NCBI GenBank assembly: GCA_016744595.1
Contig: JADGEB010000001.1
Coordinates: 124,001-188,000, forward strand
Source: Desulfuromusa sp.
GTDB taxonomy: Bacteria > Desulfobacterota > Desulfuromonadia > Desulfuromonadales > Geopsychrobacteraceae
Length of the DNA stretch: 64,000 bases
Direction of reading: 5' to 3'
The notes under the pieces: generated by a model
What the model saw: the letters and a program-made list of their open reading frames with translations, nothing else
Told to the model about the DNA's origin: nothing
Databases searched by the model: none
Shown here: positions 27,178 through 37,260 of the stretch, piece by piece
Position numbering within the stretch: the first letter of the stretch is position 1
Layout of the letters: each line of letters begins with the position of its first letter
Position numbers and translations under genes: made by a program

Positions 27178-29868
27178 ATGATTGGTAAATTAATAAAAAA
27201 AGTTGTCGGCAGTAAAAATGATCGTGACCTAAAAAAGATGCAGCCGTTGGTTGAACAGATTAATTCTCTTGAACCCAGTTTTGAAGCTCTGAATGATGAG
27301 CAATTACAAGCCAAAACAAATGAATTTCGCCAACGTTTAGCTAATGATGAAAGTTTGGAGAAGCTGCTTCCCGAAGCTTTTTCGGTCGTACGCGAGGCAA
27401 GTAAAAGGGTTCTTGGTTTGCGGCCATTTGACGTCCAGTTAATTGGTGGAATGGTTCTCAATGCCGGTAAGATTGCAGAGATGAAGACTGGTGAGGGGAA
27501 GACCCTGATGGCAACTTTACCGATCTATCTCAATGCTTTGAGTGGCAAGGGGGTTCATGTTGTTACTGTAAACGATTATCTTGCTAAGCGTGATGCTGAA
27601 TGGATGGGGCAGATTTATCAGTTTCTCGGCTTGACAGTCGATTGTATTGTTCACGGATTGAGCGATGTGCAGCGCAAAGCAGCTTATGCAGCAGATATCA
27701 CTTATGGAACAAACAACGAGTTCGGCTTCGATTATTTACGAGACAATATGAAGTTTGATCTGGAGGATTATGTTCAGCGCGATCTTCACTATGCGATTGT
27801 TGATGAAGTTGATTCTATTCTGATTGATGAGGCCAGGACTCCACTGATTATCTCTGGTCCAAGTGAGTCTTCTAGTGAACTTTATTACCGGGTTGACCGG
27901 ATTATTCCTGGGCTGAAAAAAGGGGAAGTGATTGAAGAACGAGATGGAAAAATTGGCCAGGCGACAAAAAAACATACCGGTGAGTTTACCGTCGATGAAA
28001 AGGCAAAATCAGCTGCTTTGACCGAGGCTGGGGTGGCCAGAGTAGAAAAGTTGCTTAACGTTGATAACTTGTATGAATCACAAAATATTGAGCTATTGCA
28101 CCATGTTAATCAAGCATTAAAAGCCCATGCTTTGTTTAAACGAGATGTTGATTACGTTGTTCAAGATGGTGAGGTCCAGATCGTCGACGAGTTTACTGGT
28201 CGATTGATGCCTGGACGGCGCTGGAGCGACGGTTTGCATCAGGCAGTTGAAGCAAAAGAGGGTGTGAAGATTGCCAGTGAGAATCAAACCCTGGCGACGA
28301 TTACCTTTCAGAATTACTTCCGCATGTATAAAAAACTGGCAGGAATGACTGGTACCGCGGAGACTGAAGCTGTCGAATTTAATGAAATTTACAGGTTGGA
28401 TGCTGTTGTTATTCCGACCAATCGGGCAATGCTTCGTAACGATAAAGCCGATGTTATCTATAAGACAGAAAAAGAAAAATTTCTGGCTGTCATTGAAGAT
28501 ATTGTCGAATGTCACAAGAACGGACAGCCTGTTTTGGTTGGAACGATTACTATCGATAAGTCTGAGCTTCTATCAGGTTTACTTAAGAAACGGGGCGTTC
28601 CCCACAATGTTCTTAATGCCAAGCAACACGAGCGTGAAGCCTATATCGTCGCCCAGGCCGGGAGTAAGGGGTCGGTGACGATTGCTACAAACATGGCAGG
28701 CCGTGGTACTGATATTGTTCTTGGTGGCAATCCGGAAATGATGGCACGAGCGGAAGCCGCTAGCGCAGAGGACCCTGAAGCTCGCTTCAATGAACTCCTT
28801 CCCGGTTATATTGAGCGTTGCAAAGTTGAGCGGGAGGATGTCCTTGAGGCCGGGGGGCTCTATATTCTTGGAACTGAACGGCACGAATCACGGCGCATTG
28901 ATAACCAGTTACGTGGCCGTTCCGGTCGCCAGGGAGATCCGGGCAAAAGCCATTTTTATCTCAGCCTTGAAGATGATCTGTTGCGTATATTTGGTTCGCA
29001 ACGTGTTGCATTTATAATGGATAAATTGAAAATTCCTGAAGGTGAGCCGATCGAACATGGGATTATCAGTAAGGCCATAGAAAATGCTCAAAAAAAGGTA
29101 GAGGCGCACAACTTTGATATTCGTAAGCATCTCATTGAGTATGATGATGTTATGAACCGGCAACGAGATGTTATCTACACCCAGCGACGTGAAGTATTGG
29201 GTGGGGAACAACTTCAGGAAACTTTTCAGGGGATTATCAGCGATACAGTAGCAGATATGGTCGGGGTGTTCTGCCCTGACAAAAGTTCATCTGCTGACTG
29301 GGATTGGACGCGTTTGACTGATGATTATTTGAACCAGTTTAATCTTTCTCCAGATCTGAGCTCTTTGGAGGACACTAAAATTAAGAATGATGAGGTGGAA
29401 ACTCTGCTGAAAGATCAGGCAATTTTCCGTCTTCAGGAAAAAGAGTCAGAATTTACAACGCCGGTTATGGAACAGTTGATGCGTATTTTATTGCTGCAGA
29501 CAATTGATACCCAGTGGAAAGACCACTTGCTTTCGGTTGATCATCTTAAAGAAGGGATAGGTCTCCGCGGTTACGGTCAGAAGAATCCTAAAGAAGAATA
29601 TAAGCGTGAAGCCTACAGTTTGTTTATGGAGATGATGGGGCGAGTGCGCGAGGAAGTCCTGCAGAAAATTTTCCGCATCCAGCTGGCACGGGAAGAAGAT
29701 GTAGAACAAATGGAAGCACAGCAACGCCAGCAGAAAATATCGATGAACCGGGTTGATGGAGAAGATCAAGCAAAAAAACCAACAACCAGAGAGGAAGATA
29801 AGGTTGGCCGAAATGACCCCTGTCCTTGTGGTAGTGGGAAAAAGTATAAGAAATGTTGTGGACAATAG
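27178..29868 (+). CDS. secA: Preprotein translocase ATPase SecA
   Basis: 896 aa, normal length. ATP-driven motor that pushes unfolded preproteins through SecYEG. N-terminal Walker [12 protein letters not shown] (about 101-111), Walker [18 protein letters not shown], the preprotein-binding region, NBD2 with [14 protein letters not shown] and [10 protein letters not shown], the helical scaffold, and a C-terminal SEC-C zinc motif [14 protein letters not shown] for SecB/ribosome contact. Start ATG 27178. Confidence 0.98.
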   Translation: MIGKLIKKVVGSKNDRDLKKMQPLVEQINSLEPSFEALNDEQLQAKTNEFRQRLANDESLEKLLPEAFSVVREASKRVLGLRPFDVQLIGGMVLNAGKIAEMKTGEGKTLMATLPIYLNALSGKGVHVVTVNDYLAKRDAEWMGQIYQFLGLTVDCIVHGLSDVQRKAAYAADITYGTNNEFGFDYLRDNMKFDLEDYVQRDLHYAIVDEVDSILIDEARTPLIISGPSESSSELYYRVDRIIPGLKKGEVIEERDGKIGQATKKHTGEFTVDEKAKSAALTEAGVARVEKLLNVDNLYESQNIELLHHVNQALKAHALFKRDVDYVVQDGEVQIVDEFTGRLMPGRRWSDGLHQAVEAKEGVKIASENQTLATITFQNYFRMYKKLAGMTGTAETEAVEFNEIYRLDAVVIPTNRAMLRNDKADVIYKTEKEKFLAVIEDIVECHKNGQPVLVGTITIDKSELLSGLLKKRGVPHNVLNAKQHEREAYIVAQAGSKGSVTIATNMAGRGTDIVLGGNPEMMARAEAASAEDPEARFNELLPGYIERCKVEREDVLEAGGLYILGTERHESRRIDNQLRGRSGRQGDPGKSHFYLSLEDDLLRIFGSQRVAFIMDKLKIPEGEPIEHGIISKAIENAQKKVEAHNFDIRKHLIEYDDVMNRQRDVIYTQRREVLGGEQLQETFQGIISDTVADMVGVFCPDKSSSADWDWTRLTDDYLNQFNLSPDLSSLEDTKIKNDEVETLLKDQAIFRLQEKESEFTTPVMEQLMRILLLQTIDTQWKDHLLSVDHLKEGIGLRGYGQKNPKEEYKREAYSLFMEMMGRVREEVLQKIFRIQLAREEDVEQMEAQQRQQKISMNRVDGEDQAKKPTTREEDKVGRNDPCPCGSGKKYKKCCGQ

Positions 29869-29903
29869 AATAATGATTTTACCAGACACTATGGGCTGAT
29901 CTG

Positions 29904-31598
29904 ATGGCAGGACAACAACCAAATCCGGCGATTTTGCTGATTGATGATGTACCGTTAATTCTGGATTTACTAGAAGATATTCTGGAGAGTCTAGATTGTC
30001 CGATACTGCGTTCTGAGTCTGGTCTTGGCATCACTCGAATGCTTGACCTAGAAAATGTCGCAGTGGTTTTTTGTGATGTTTCTCTGCCGGATATTAATGG
30101 CGTCAACGTATTACAGATGATTAAGCAGCACACTCCAGAGATTCAGGTGATCATGATCTCCGGGCAACAGGATTTTGATGTTGCTCGCCAGGTGTTGCGG
30201 GAACGGGCTCTCGATTATCTGGTTAAACCATTTTCTCAGGAGGAAGTTCTACGGGTCGCCAAGCAAGGCCTCAGCAGCTATTTTCAAGCAGTTCATCAAA
30301 ATGAGGCACGGCTTGAGGCACAACGCCGGATGGCTGATCTCATCTTACTCAAAAAGGTTGGGGAAACTGCAAGTTCAGGAAATGATCTACAAGAGCTGTT
30401 TGATCAAATACTCGATTCAATTGTCCATTCTGTCGGGGTTGGAGTTGCCTCTCTGATGCTCCTTAAGGATGATGGTCTTCTACACATTGCTTCTGCTCAC
30501 GGGTTGTCTCAAGATATCGCCGGCTCTGTTCGTGTTGCTGCTGGTGAGGGGATTTCTGGCCATGTTATGGCAACGGGCGAGCCGGTTCTGGTTCCGAATA
30601 TTGATCAGGACAGCCGGTTTAAAAGTCTTGATGGTGGGCAGCGTTATAAAAATCAGTCGTTACTTTCGGTACCGATTTATGTCCGTGATGAGATGGTTGG
30701 GGTTATCAACGTCAATAATAAAATATCTGGGTATCCCTTTGACCTGGAAGACCAGAACCTTCTGGTTGCCATTGCAAATCAAGTTTCTCTGGCAATGGAA
30801 AACTTTGAACTAGTAAATAATCTGCGCCAGCAAACCTTGGTTCTTGAACACACAAATGAAGATCTTGTCCGAGTGAACAGAGCTCGAACCCGACTGGTCT
30901 GTAATCTTTCCCATGAACTGAAAACGCCGTTAACTTCAATTATGGGCTACATTGACCTGTCACTTTCTTTTTTCAATAAATTGTCGGAAGAAGAGATCAA
31001 GGACAATTTACTTCAGGTTCATGGTGAGGGAAAGCGTCTGGAGAAGTTGATCACTGGTATGTTGAGGTTGTTCTCCATTGAATCGGAGCGTGAGGTCTGG
31101 CGCTGGAAGTCTTTTGGTGTCCCCTGGTCGATCGCTGACGCTTTTCAGTATTATAGCTCCAAAATGGGCGAGCGTGAGTTGGTGACTGAAATTGATATCC
31201 AGGAGGACCTGCCTGAAATTTATGGTGACCAGGAAAAGTTTGGTATGGCTTTCAATTCTCTGATTGATAATGCTGTAAAATTTAACCGGAATGGTGGACT
31301 GGTACGGATTAAAGCAGAGGTACGTGCGTTTGAAAGCCTTGATTATATTTACCTGCAAGTCTTTAACCAGGGGCAGACTGTTCCGCCAAGAGCTCATGAG
31401 ACAATCTTTGATTCTTATACCCAGCTTGGAGATATTGATACTGAAAAGCCCCACGGAGTAGGGATCGGGTTGGCACTGGTTAAAGTTGTTGTTGATCGGA
31501 TGAAGGGGGACATTTTCCTCGAAGAATTGTCTGAAGAGGGAACCTGCTTTGGTTTGATGCTGCCGACTGAGAAGACCTATAATCTGTTAAAGAACTGA
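29904..31598 (+). CDS. Receiver-GAF-histidine kinase
   Basis: 564 aa soluble kinase. An N-terminal receiver (about 9-125: LLIDDVP, phospho-Asp in FCDVSLPDINGV, Lys in YLVKPFS) is followed by a GAF domain (about 165-310: GEGISGHVMATGEPVLVPNI), a coiled coil, HisKA with CNLSHELKTPLTSIMGY (His about 336) and HATPase_c (NSLIDNAVKFNRNGG, GVGIGLALVKVV). A receiver at the N-terminus suggests it is itself switched by another kinase, as in phosphorelays. No transmembrane segment. 35 bp after secA; a repeat element begins in its stop codon. Confidence 0.92.
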   Translation: MAGQQPNPAILLIDDVPLILDLLEDILESLDCPILRSESGLGITRMLDLENVAVVFCDVSLPDINGVNVLQMIKQHTPEIQVIMISGQQDFDVARQVLRERALDYLVKPFSQEEVLRVAKQGLSSYFQAVHQNEARLEAQRRMADLILLKKVGETASSGNDLQELFDQILDSIVHSVGVGVASLMLLKDDGLLHIASAHGLSQDIAGSVRVAAGEGISGHVMATGEPVLVPNIDQDSRFKSLDGGQRYKNQSLLSVPIYVRDEMVGVINVNNKISGYPFDLEDQNLLVAIANQVSLAMENFELVNNLRQQTLVLEHTNEDLVRVNRARTRLVCNLSHELKTPLTSIMGYIDLSLSFFNKLSEEEIKDNLLQVHGEGKRLEKLITGMLRLFSIESEREVWRWKSFGVPWSIADAFQYYSSKMGERELVTEIDIQEDLPEIYGDQEKFGMAFNSLIDNAVKFNRNGGLVRIKAEVRAFESLDYIYLQVFNQGQTVPPRAHETIFDSYTQLGDIDTEKPHGVGIGLALVKVVVDRMKGDIFLEELSEEGTCFGLMLPTEKTYNLLKN

Positions 31599-31668
31599 TG
31601 ATTTAGTATCGATCCGTGCCGTGAAATATCTACCCGATGCCGGATAAAATTCTTGTTTAGCCCTTCAC
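31597..31668 (+). repeat. Palindromic intergenic repeat, copy 4 (short, degraded)
   Basis: About 70 bp starting in the stop codon of the kinase gene. The right end (AAATTCTTGTTTAGCCCTTC) resembles the right end of copy 2 (GAATTTTTTGTTTAGCCACAT without a few bases), while the left end and the middle are mostly lost. It is the weakest member. Confidence 0.4.
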
Positions 31669-31692
31669 TGTTTTTTTGAGAGACTATCTATT

Positions 31693-32883
31693 ATGAATAA
31701 TTATGATATTCCTGCTGGGTTCCGTTTTTCAGGAGTGGCAAGTGGGATCAAAAAATCTGGAAAACTTGATCTGGGTCTGATAGTTTCTGACCAACCGGCT
31801 GCCTGTGCTGGTGTTTTTACCCGTAATCAGGTGGTTGCGGCTCCGTTGCTGTTAACCAAACCTAGGGTTGCCAAAGGGAAGTGTCAGGCTATTTTGGTCA
31901 ACAGTGGGAATGCAAATGCTTGTACCGGTTCTGCAGGGCTGGAGATTGCTGAAGCTAGCCTCAACTTACTTTCCAGGGAGTTGCAGGTACCGGGTAATCT
32001 AATCTCAGTTGCTTCAACTGGAGTGATTGGTGAACAGTTGCCATTTGAGCCTTTTATTGCCGGGATTCCACAGCTTGTCAAGAAGATGTCTGTTGATCAG
32101 TTTTCAATCGTCGCTGAGGCAATGATGACGACAGATGCTTTTTCCAAGGTTGCATCAGCAACTGAAGGAGGTGAGCAAAACTACAAAATTCTGGGGCTTG
32201 CAAAAGGGGCGGGGATGATTCATCCCAATATGGCAACCATGCTTGGCTTTATTCTCACTGATGCACAAGTTAATCCAGAGTTACTCAAATCCATGTTGCA
32301 ACAAGCAGTTGGTAAAAGTTTCAATTCTATTACTGTGGATGGTGATACGTCCACCAACGATATGGTTTTGCTGCTTGCTAACGGAGCAGCCGATTCTGCC
32401 ATGATTGAACCCGATACTCACGAAGCTGAAATATTCAGTCAGCATCTCGATCGTGTGCTTCTCGATCTTGCAAAAATGATTGTACGCGATGGAGAAGGTG
32501 CGACGAAGTTAGTTCAAGTCAGGGTTGTTGGAGCTGAAAGTGAGGAATCAGCACGGATTGCAGCACGTTCAGTTGCAACCTCGGCTCTGGTGAAGACCGC
32601 ATTTTTTGGTGAGGATGCCAACTGGGGACGAATTATTGCTGCAGTTGGTTACTCTGGTATAGATATTGACCCGGATAGAATTGATATCAGCTTCAATCAG
32701 GTTCCTGTGGCTATAAACGGTTTGGCTGTTGGAGGTGAACAAGAAGCCAAAGCAACCAAGGTGCTGCAATTGGATGAATTTGTTGTGACTATCAATCTAC
32801 ATCAAGGCAGTGCTGAATCTAGTTATTATACCTCTGATCTCAGCTATGAGTATATCAAGATCAATGCTGATTATCGAACCTGA
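31693..32883 (+). CDS. argJ: Bifunctional glutamate N-acetyltransferase / amino-acid acetyltransferase
   Basis: Arginine synthesis: transfers the acetyl group from N-acetylornithine to glutamate and may also use acetyl-CoA. 396 aa. The self-cleavage site is clear in KGAGMIHPNMATMLGF, with the nucleophilic Thr of NMATML about residue 182; SGNANACTGSAG and DGDTSTNDMVLLLANG are also typical. The C-terminus ends with SYEYIKINADYRT, as expected. Start ATG 31693. Confidence 0.97.
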   Translation: MNNYDIPAGFRFSGVASGIKKSGKLDLGLIVSDQPAACAGVFTRNQVVAAPLLLTKPRVAKGKCQAILVNSGNANACTGSAGLEIAEASLNLLSRELQVPGNLISVASTGVIGEQLPFEPFIAGIPQLVKKMSVDQFSIVAEAMMTTDAFSKVASATEGGEQNYKILGLAKGAGMIHPNMATMLGFILTDAQVNPELLKSMLQQAVGKSFNSITVDGDTSTNDMVLLLANGAADSAMIEPDTHEAEIFSQHLDRVLLDLAKMIVRDGEGATKLVQVRVVGAESEESARIAARSVATSALVKTAFFGEDANWGRIIAAVGYSGIDIDPDRIDISFNQVPVAINGLAVGGEQEAKATKVLQLDEFVVTINLHQGSAESSYYTSDLSYEYIKINADYRT

Positions 32884-32924
32884 TCAATTCAATTTTTTTG
32901 AGAGTACGGCATAAATTTGAAATT

Positions 32925-34097
32925 ATGTTTAAACGAATTATTTTAATTGTATTGGATGGAGTAGGTATTGGTGCTTTGCCTGATGCCGGTAAATATGGTG
33001 ATCAAGGAGCAGCAACTCTACAGCATGTTGCACAAGCGGTTGGTGGTTTATATCTGCCACATCTTGAGCAGCTTGGGTTGGGGCATATTGAGCCAGTTGA
33101 GGGAGTAGCAAGGGTTTCAAAACCACTTGGGTGTTGGGGGAAAATGGCTGAGAAGAGCCCTGGGAAGGATTCTGTTACTGGTCATTGGGAGTTGGCTGGA
33201 GTGGTTCTGGAACATCCTTTTGCAACGTTTCCCCACGGATTTCCCGAAGAAATTGTTGATGCTTTTATTGCTGAAACTGGACTCAAACCACTAGGAAATA
33301 TTGCTGCTAGTGGTACTGATATTCTCAACAGTATGGGTGAAAAGCACCTGCAAACTGGCCGACCGATTATTTATACTAGCAGTGACTCTGTATTTCAGAT
33401 AGCTGCTCACGAAGATGTTATCCCCCCTGACGAACTTTATATTATCTGCCGTCAGACAGAAAAAATTCTTAGTGCTCACAATGTTTGCCGGGTTATTGCT
33501 CGCCCATTTAGGGGAACCAGTGCAAACGATTTTTATCGTACCTCTGGGCGTCATGATTTCTCCCGCAAGCCATTAAGTAAAACGGTGCTGGAGCTGTTGC
33601 AGCAGCAGTGTTTATCCACCTGTGGCATTGGGAAGATCAAGGATCTGTTTGCCGGAGAGGGGCTTTCCGATTCTTTGTCAACAAGCAGTAATCTAGATGG
33701 TATGAATAAATCCCTGCAGGCTTTGGATAAAATAAATAGGGGCATGATCATGACCAATCTGGTAGATTTTGATATGCTGTATGGACATCGTTTAGATAGC
33801 GTGGGTTTTGCTGAGGCATTAGAAGAGTTTGATCGATGGTTACCAAAGATGTTGGGAAAAATGTCTTCTGATGATTTATTAATCATTACTGCGGATCATG
33901 GCTGTGATCCGACAACCAAGGGAACTGATCATAGCCGAGAATATGTGCCATTGCTGCTCTCATCTCAATCTATTGCAAATCCGGTTAACTTGGGTATGCG
34001 TCGTTCTTTTGCTGATGTTGGAGCGACTGTAGCGGATAATTTCCAAATTTCTTTACAAACTGGTCAAAGTTTTCTTTCTGAACTCATGCCTACATAA
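32925..34097 (+). CDS. deoB: Phosphopentomutase
   Basis: Interconverts (deoxy)ribose-1- and -5-phosphate in nucleoside catabolism; alkaline-phosphatase-like fold with two Mn ions. 390 aa from ATG 32925 (MFKRIILIVLDGVGIGALPD), with metal ligand Asp in VLDGVG. Also TDILNSMG, the FRGTSANDFYRTSGRHDF block and ITADHGCDPTTKGTDHSRE. An earlier TTG (32898) keeps the frame but adds unsupported residues. It lies 41 bp after argJ. No other deo gene is near. Confidence 0.95.
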   Translation: MFKRIILIVLDGVGIGALPDAGKYGDQGAATLQHVAQAVGGLYLPHLEQLGLGHIEPVEGVARVSKPLGCWGKMAEKSPGKDSVTGHWELAGVVLEHPFATFPHGFPEEIVDAFIAETGLKPLGNIAASGTDILNSMGEKHLQTGRPIIYTSSDSVFQIAAHEDVIPPDELYIICRQTEKILSAHNVCRVIARPFRGTSANDFYRTSGRHDFSRKPLSKTVLELLQQQCLSTCGIGKIKDLFAGEGLSDSLSTSSNLDGMNKSLQALDKINRGMIMTNLVDFDMLYGHRLDSVGFAEALEEFDRWLPKMLGKMSSDDLLIITADHGCDPTTKGTDHSREYVPLLLSSQSIANPVNLGMRRSFADVGATVADNFQISLQTGQSFLSELMPT

Positions 34098-34110
34098 GGG
34101 GGTAGTGAAG

Positions 34111-34494
34111 TTGAAAAAAATTCTAGTATTGATTGTTGCAGTTGCTGCGAGTGTTTCTTTTGCTCAAGCTGCAGATTTAAGAGTTTCTGATGGTACGATT
34201 ACTTCAGCGATTGAAAATCAGATGCCTGTCGACAGAATTGAATCATACCGTGCAGATTTTGGTAAATTATACTGCTTTACCCGAATTATTGGGGGGCAAG
34301 GGGATACCGAGGTCACTCATGTTTGGTATTATCAAGATAATGAGTTAGCAAGAGTGAGATTGCCGGTCAAGTCTTCTGATTGGAGGACATATTCATCTAA
34401 GCGGTTCTTGCCTCAATGGGCGGGTGAGTGGAAGGTTGTTGTCTTGGATGGAGAGTTTAACGAGATTGCAACAATCCCGTTCTCGCTGGAATGA
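34111..34494 (+). CDS. Secreted DUF2914-like protein
   Basis: 127 aa from a TTG at 34111, preceded by GGGGG 8 nt upstream; a GTG at 34105 is in frame but too close to that ribosome site. An N-terminal signal peptide (KKILVLIVAVAASVSFAQAA) predicts export to the periplasm. The mature part has LYCFTRIIGG, EVTHVWYYQDNELARVRLPV and the SSKRFLPQWAGEWKVVVLD stretch, which match DUF2914, a small beta-rich domain of unknown function. A strong bidirectional terminator follows. Confidence 0.78.
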   Translation: MKKILVLIVAVAASVSFAQAADLRVSDGTITSAIENQMPVDRIESYRADFGKLYCFTRIIGGQGDTEVTHVWYYQDNELARVRLPVKSSDWRTYSSKRFLPQWAGEWKVVVLDGEFNEIATIPFSLE

Positions 34495-34507
34495 AACAAA
34501 TGATCAA

Positions 34508-34540
34508 CGAAAAAGGCGACCCATAGGGTCGCCTTTTTCG
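34508..34540. terminator. Bidirectional intrinsic terminator
   Basis: A perfect 15-bp stem, CGAAAAAGGCGACCC / GGGTCGCCTTTTTCG, with loop ATA, between converging genes. The A-rich and T-rich stem bases supply the U-tract in both directions. Confidence 0.92.
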
Positions 34541-34559
34541 TTCTAAGCTTGCAAGCGAA

Positions 34560-34982
34560 CTATTTTTTTGCCCGTGCTGCTCGAGCTTTGGCCAGATTGC
34601 CAGCTAGGTCGCGATCAACAGCCATTTGCCGACGACTTTCAGAGTAATTTTTGGATGCAAGTGACTGGCTGCGTGGAATATCAAATTGTTTACGATATTC
34701 TGATGCTGTCATCTCATGGGATGTTTTTAGGTGCCGAGAGAGAGTCTTGAAGCCCTTTCCACAGATCATGCAGAAGATTTTTTCTTTACCGAAAGCTTTT
34801 TTTCTGCTGACCGCAGGAACGCCTTCAGGTGCTTCGGTTGTCTCTATCGTTTCACCTTTTTCTAAAGCAGACAGAACTGAATGAACTTCATTCAGTTCCG
34901 CAATCAGTTCTTCTTTCGACATGGGGGTTGTTGATGCATGTGCTGCGATAATATCTGCAGCCATCTCCATGATATTTGCCAT
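34560..34982 (-). CDS. MucR/Ros-family zinc-finger transcriptional regulator
   Basis: 140 aa. N-terminal helix (EMAADIIAAHAS), variable linker, then the zinc finger: CMICGKGFKTLSRHLKTSH gives the Cys2His2 pattern (about residues 76-94), followed by the family block MTASEYRKQFDIP and a basic tail (LAKARAARAKK). MucR proteins bind AT-rich DNA and act as global, often H-NS-like, repressors. The 200 bp upstream are AT-rich and shared with the divergent dgt, so autoregulation is plausible. Confidence 0.92.
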   Translation of the reverse strand: MANIMEMAADIIAAHASTTPMSKEELIAELNEVHSVLSALEKGETIETTEAPEGVPAVSRKKAFGKEKIFCMICGKGFKTLSRHLKTSHEMTASEYRKQFDIPRSQSLASKNYSESRRQMAVDRDLAGNLAKARAARAKK

Positions 34983-35183
34983 AATAAATAACTCCTGTTT
35001 GGTTGGGTAATTTGAATAAGTGAATTTCTAATCCCCCTCCAAACAATATATGAAATTGTTTTTTAGAACAGAACTTAAAAAAAAAGCAAGAATAATAACA
35101 TCTGATTCATTTATACTTATCTTCTATTGTTGCAAGAATTGAAATAATTAAACGTTTAGCTACTTTTATTTGACAGGTTACTA

Positions 35184-36224
35184 ATGGATATTAGAAAGTC
35201 TTTAGAAGATTTTGAATTACAAATCTTGTCGTCTGCTGCCTGCTTAAGTTCACAAAGCCAAGGTCGGAAGTTCCCTTCTAAATTATGTACTATGCGCACA
35301 GTATTTCAACATGATCGTGATCGAATATTACATAGTAAGGCTTTTAGGAGGCTCAAGTATAAAACGCAGGTTTTTCTTTCCCCAGAAGGGGATCATTATC
35401 GAACTCGTTTAACCCATACTCTTGAAGTTTCTCAGGTTGCTCGTACTATTTCACGGGCATTGCGTCTCAATGAAGACCTTACTGAGGCAATTTCTTTAGG
35501 ACATGACCTTGGGCATACTCCTTTTGGCCATGTCGGGGAGAAGGTGTTAAACGAACTTGTTCCAGGCGGTTTTCATCATGTTCGTCAGAGCTTGAGGGTT
35601 GTTGATATATTGGAAAAAGATGGAAAAGGTCTGAATCTGACTTATGAAGTTCGTGATGGTATTTTAAAGCATTCAAAGGGACAGGGTAGCCTTTTAACTT
35701 CTGATCCGCAATCTCGTGCGAAAACTCTGGAGGGGCAGGTTGTTCGTCTCGCGGATATTATAGCTTACGTTAGTCATGATCTTGATGATGCTATCCGTGG
35801 ACACGTTATCAAAGTGACAGATATCCCCAAGGATATCTCTGATGTTGTTGGGCTGCGTCATTCCTGCAGGATTGATCGGATGGTTCGAGATTTAATCAGT
35901 GAATCTATTGCGGCCGATTTTTGTCAAATTCGATTGTCAGCGGAAATGGATGAAGCAATCAGGGCATTGAGAAGTTGGCTCTTTGAGCACGTATATCGGA
36001 CAGAATCTGTTCAAATTGAATTTGACAAAGCCTCTCATCTTCTCCAAGAACTTTTTCTTTATTTTTGTGACAGAGAAGATATTTTCTTGCGCTATGGCGG
36101 GCGTCGATTTGTGAGTGATAGTTTGGAGGTTTCTGTGGCAGATTTCATTGCCGGAATGACAGATCGTTTTGCTTTGTCGCTTTATCGTGAGTGTTTTCTT
36201 CCGCAACCTTGGAAGAGTGTCTAA
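35184..36224 (+). CDS. dgt: Deoxyguanosinetriphosphate triphosphohydrolase-like protein (HD domain)
   Basis: 346 aa. Cleaves dNTPs to deoxynucleoside and triphosphate. Signatures: FQHDRDRILHSKAFRRLKYKTQVF (in two pieces FQHDRDRILHSKAF and RRLKYKTQVF), HYRTRLTHTLEVSQVAR, metal-binding GHDLGHTPFGHVGE and FHHVRQSLRVV (the usual Asn-Gln before S is altered), then ADIIAYVSHDLDDA. It is the shorter family form (about 350 aa). ATG 35184 follows TTTGACAGGTTA. Divergent from the mucR-like gene. Confidence 0.93.
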   Translation: MDIRKSLEDFELQILSSAACLSSQSQGRKFPSKLCTMRTVFQHDRDRILHSKAFRRLKYKTQVFLSPEGDHYRTRLTHTLEVSQVARTISRALRLNEDLTEAISLGHDLGHTPFGHVGEKVLNELVPGGFHHVRQSLRVVDILEKDGKGLNLTYEVRDGILKHSKGQGSLLTSDPQSRAKTLEGQVVRLADIIAYVSHDLDDAIRGHVIKVTDIPKDISDVVGLRHSCRIDRMVRDLISESIAADFCQIRLSAEMDEAIRALRSWLFEHVYRTESVQIEFDKASHLLQELFLYFCDREDIFLRYGGRRFVSDSLEVSVADFIAGMTDRFALSLYRECFLPQPWKSV

Positions 36225-36260
36225 ATGTGTAATAGTTTATTGGAACTTTATTATAAAGGC

Positions 36261-36288
36261 TTGACAGTCTCTAATCTCTATGTTAGCT
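36261..36288 (+). promoter_or_regulatory. Possible sigma-70 promoter for the cheW-like operon
   Basis: TTGACA at 36261-36266 and a weak -10 (TTAGCT, 36283-36288) 16 bp further. The -35 is perfect and the -10 is poor. It lies between dgt and the first CheW-like gene. Confidence 0.3.
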
Positions 36289-36331
36289 TTTGAAGCGCTT
36301 TCCTTGAAAAATCAAGGAGTTCGATGATTTT

Positions 36332-36796
36332 GTGGGGGTATTTATAGCGGTGGTTGCAAGTAGAAAGCTGATTTTTCGCATCGGTGGGGTCGGCTTTCTG
36401 CTGGAGTTAGCCGATGTCGTTGAGGTTGTTGATCAGATAACAGAAGATCTTGACCCCAGTCGAAGTATTATTGGGCAGGGGATCGTTTCAGCACTGGAAT
36501 TTCGGCAAACATGGATCCCTGCTATTGATCCAACGCTAAAGCTGGATATCTTTTCAGCTATCAAGTTGAAGGATAAGGTTGCGGTTGTCTTACATAGTTC
36601 TGAGGGAAACTGGGCGCTATTGGTGGATCAGGTAGAGGATTTATCTGCAGCTGAAAATTTCCAACCCTGTGAGGTTCCCTTTTTGTTAAAGGTTGCTGCG
36701 ATGGGGTTTTACTCGCAGATTAAACTGTTGCAGAACGAGCCTATGATTGTCTTTGAACCGGAACGGTATTATGGTTCTGCTGCTGCTTTAGTATGA
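36332..36796 (+). CDS. CheW-like domain protein
   Basis: About 154 aa starting at GTG 36332 (AAGGAG 12 nt upstream) or at the in-frame GTG a few codons later. It fits a single CheW fold: SRKLIFRIGGVGFLLELADVVEVV at the start (in two pieces SRKLIFRIGGVG and FLLELADVVEVV), WIPAIDPTLKLDI, VVLHSSEGNWALLVDQVEDL. CheW adaptors couple chemoreceptors to the CheA kinase. The conserved NLRG turn is not obvious, so binding may differ. It overlaps the second CheW-like gene by 4 nt. No cheA is near. Confidence 0.75.
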   Translation: MGVFIAVVASRKLIFRIGGVGFLLELADVVEVVDQITEDLDPSRSIIGQGIVSALEFRQTWIPAIDPTLKLDIFSAIKLKDKVAVVLHSSEGNWALLVDQVEDLSAAENFQPCEVPFLLKVAAMGFYSQIKLLQNEPMIVFEPERYYGSAAALV

Positions 36797-37260
36797 GACG
36801 CCTAGGTCTTTTCCAGTGTGGTGAGTTGAGTTTTGCAATATCTCTGTTGCAAATTCAAAAGATTCTTCAGGGTTCAAGGAGCTATAGGCTGCCGCGTCTT
36901 CCCGGAGCGGTATCTGCAGTTCTGGTTGATAATGATCAGTTGGTTCCGGTGCTCGACCTAGGGCAAATATTAGGAGAGGCTGGTCAGCTTGATTTGAAAG
37001 CTAATGGCTATCAGATACTTGTTGAATCTGAATATGGCACTGTCGCTTTACCTGCTGATTTGACAGGTCGGATTGTCGCTGAGCAAAGAGGCGTCTTGTC
37101 CACAACGACAGTAAAGCAAAAGTGTCTTGGAGTGATTGGTAAGTTTGTTTATCAAAATGAAGAGTATAATATTCTGGATATCGATTTTTTAGCCATAGAA
37201 ATGACCCAGGGCTTTTGGCAAAATCAGCCTGATACTGGTGGTGCGAGGAGGCATCAATGA
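36793..37260 (+). CDS. Second CheW-like domain protein
   Basis: 155 aa, single CheW fold: LGLFQCGELSFAISLLQIQKI, LPRLPGAVSAVLVDNDQLVPVLDLG (in the order of beta strands expected for CheW) and VESEYGTVALPADLTGRIV. It overlaps its neighbours by 4 nt on each side (ATGA), so the three genes are translated as a unit. CheW-CheW-receiver without CheA or a receptor nearby suggests an adaptor set for a distant array or for motility/polarity. Confidence 0.75.
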   Translation: MRRLGLFQCGELSFAISLLQIQKILQGSRSYRLPRLPGAVSAVLVDNDQLVPVLDLGQILGEAGQLDLKANGYQILVESEYGTVALPADLTGRIVAEQRGVLSTTTVKQKCLGVIGKFVYQNEEYNILDIDFLAIEMTQGFWQNQPDTGGARRHQ

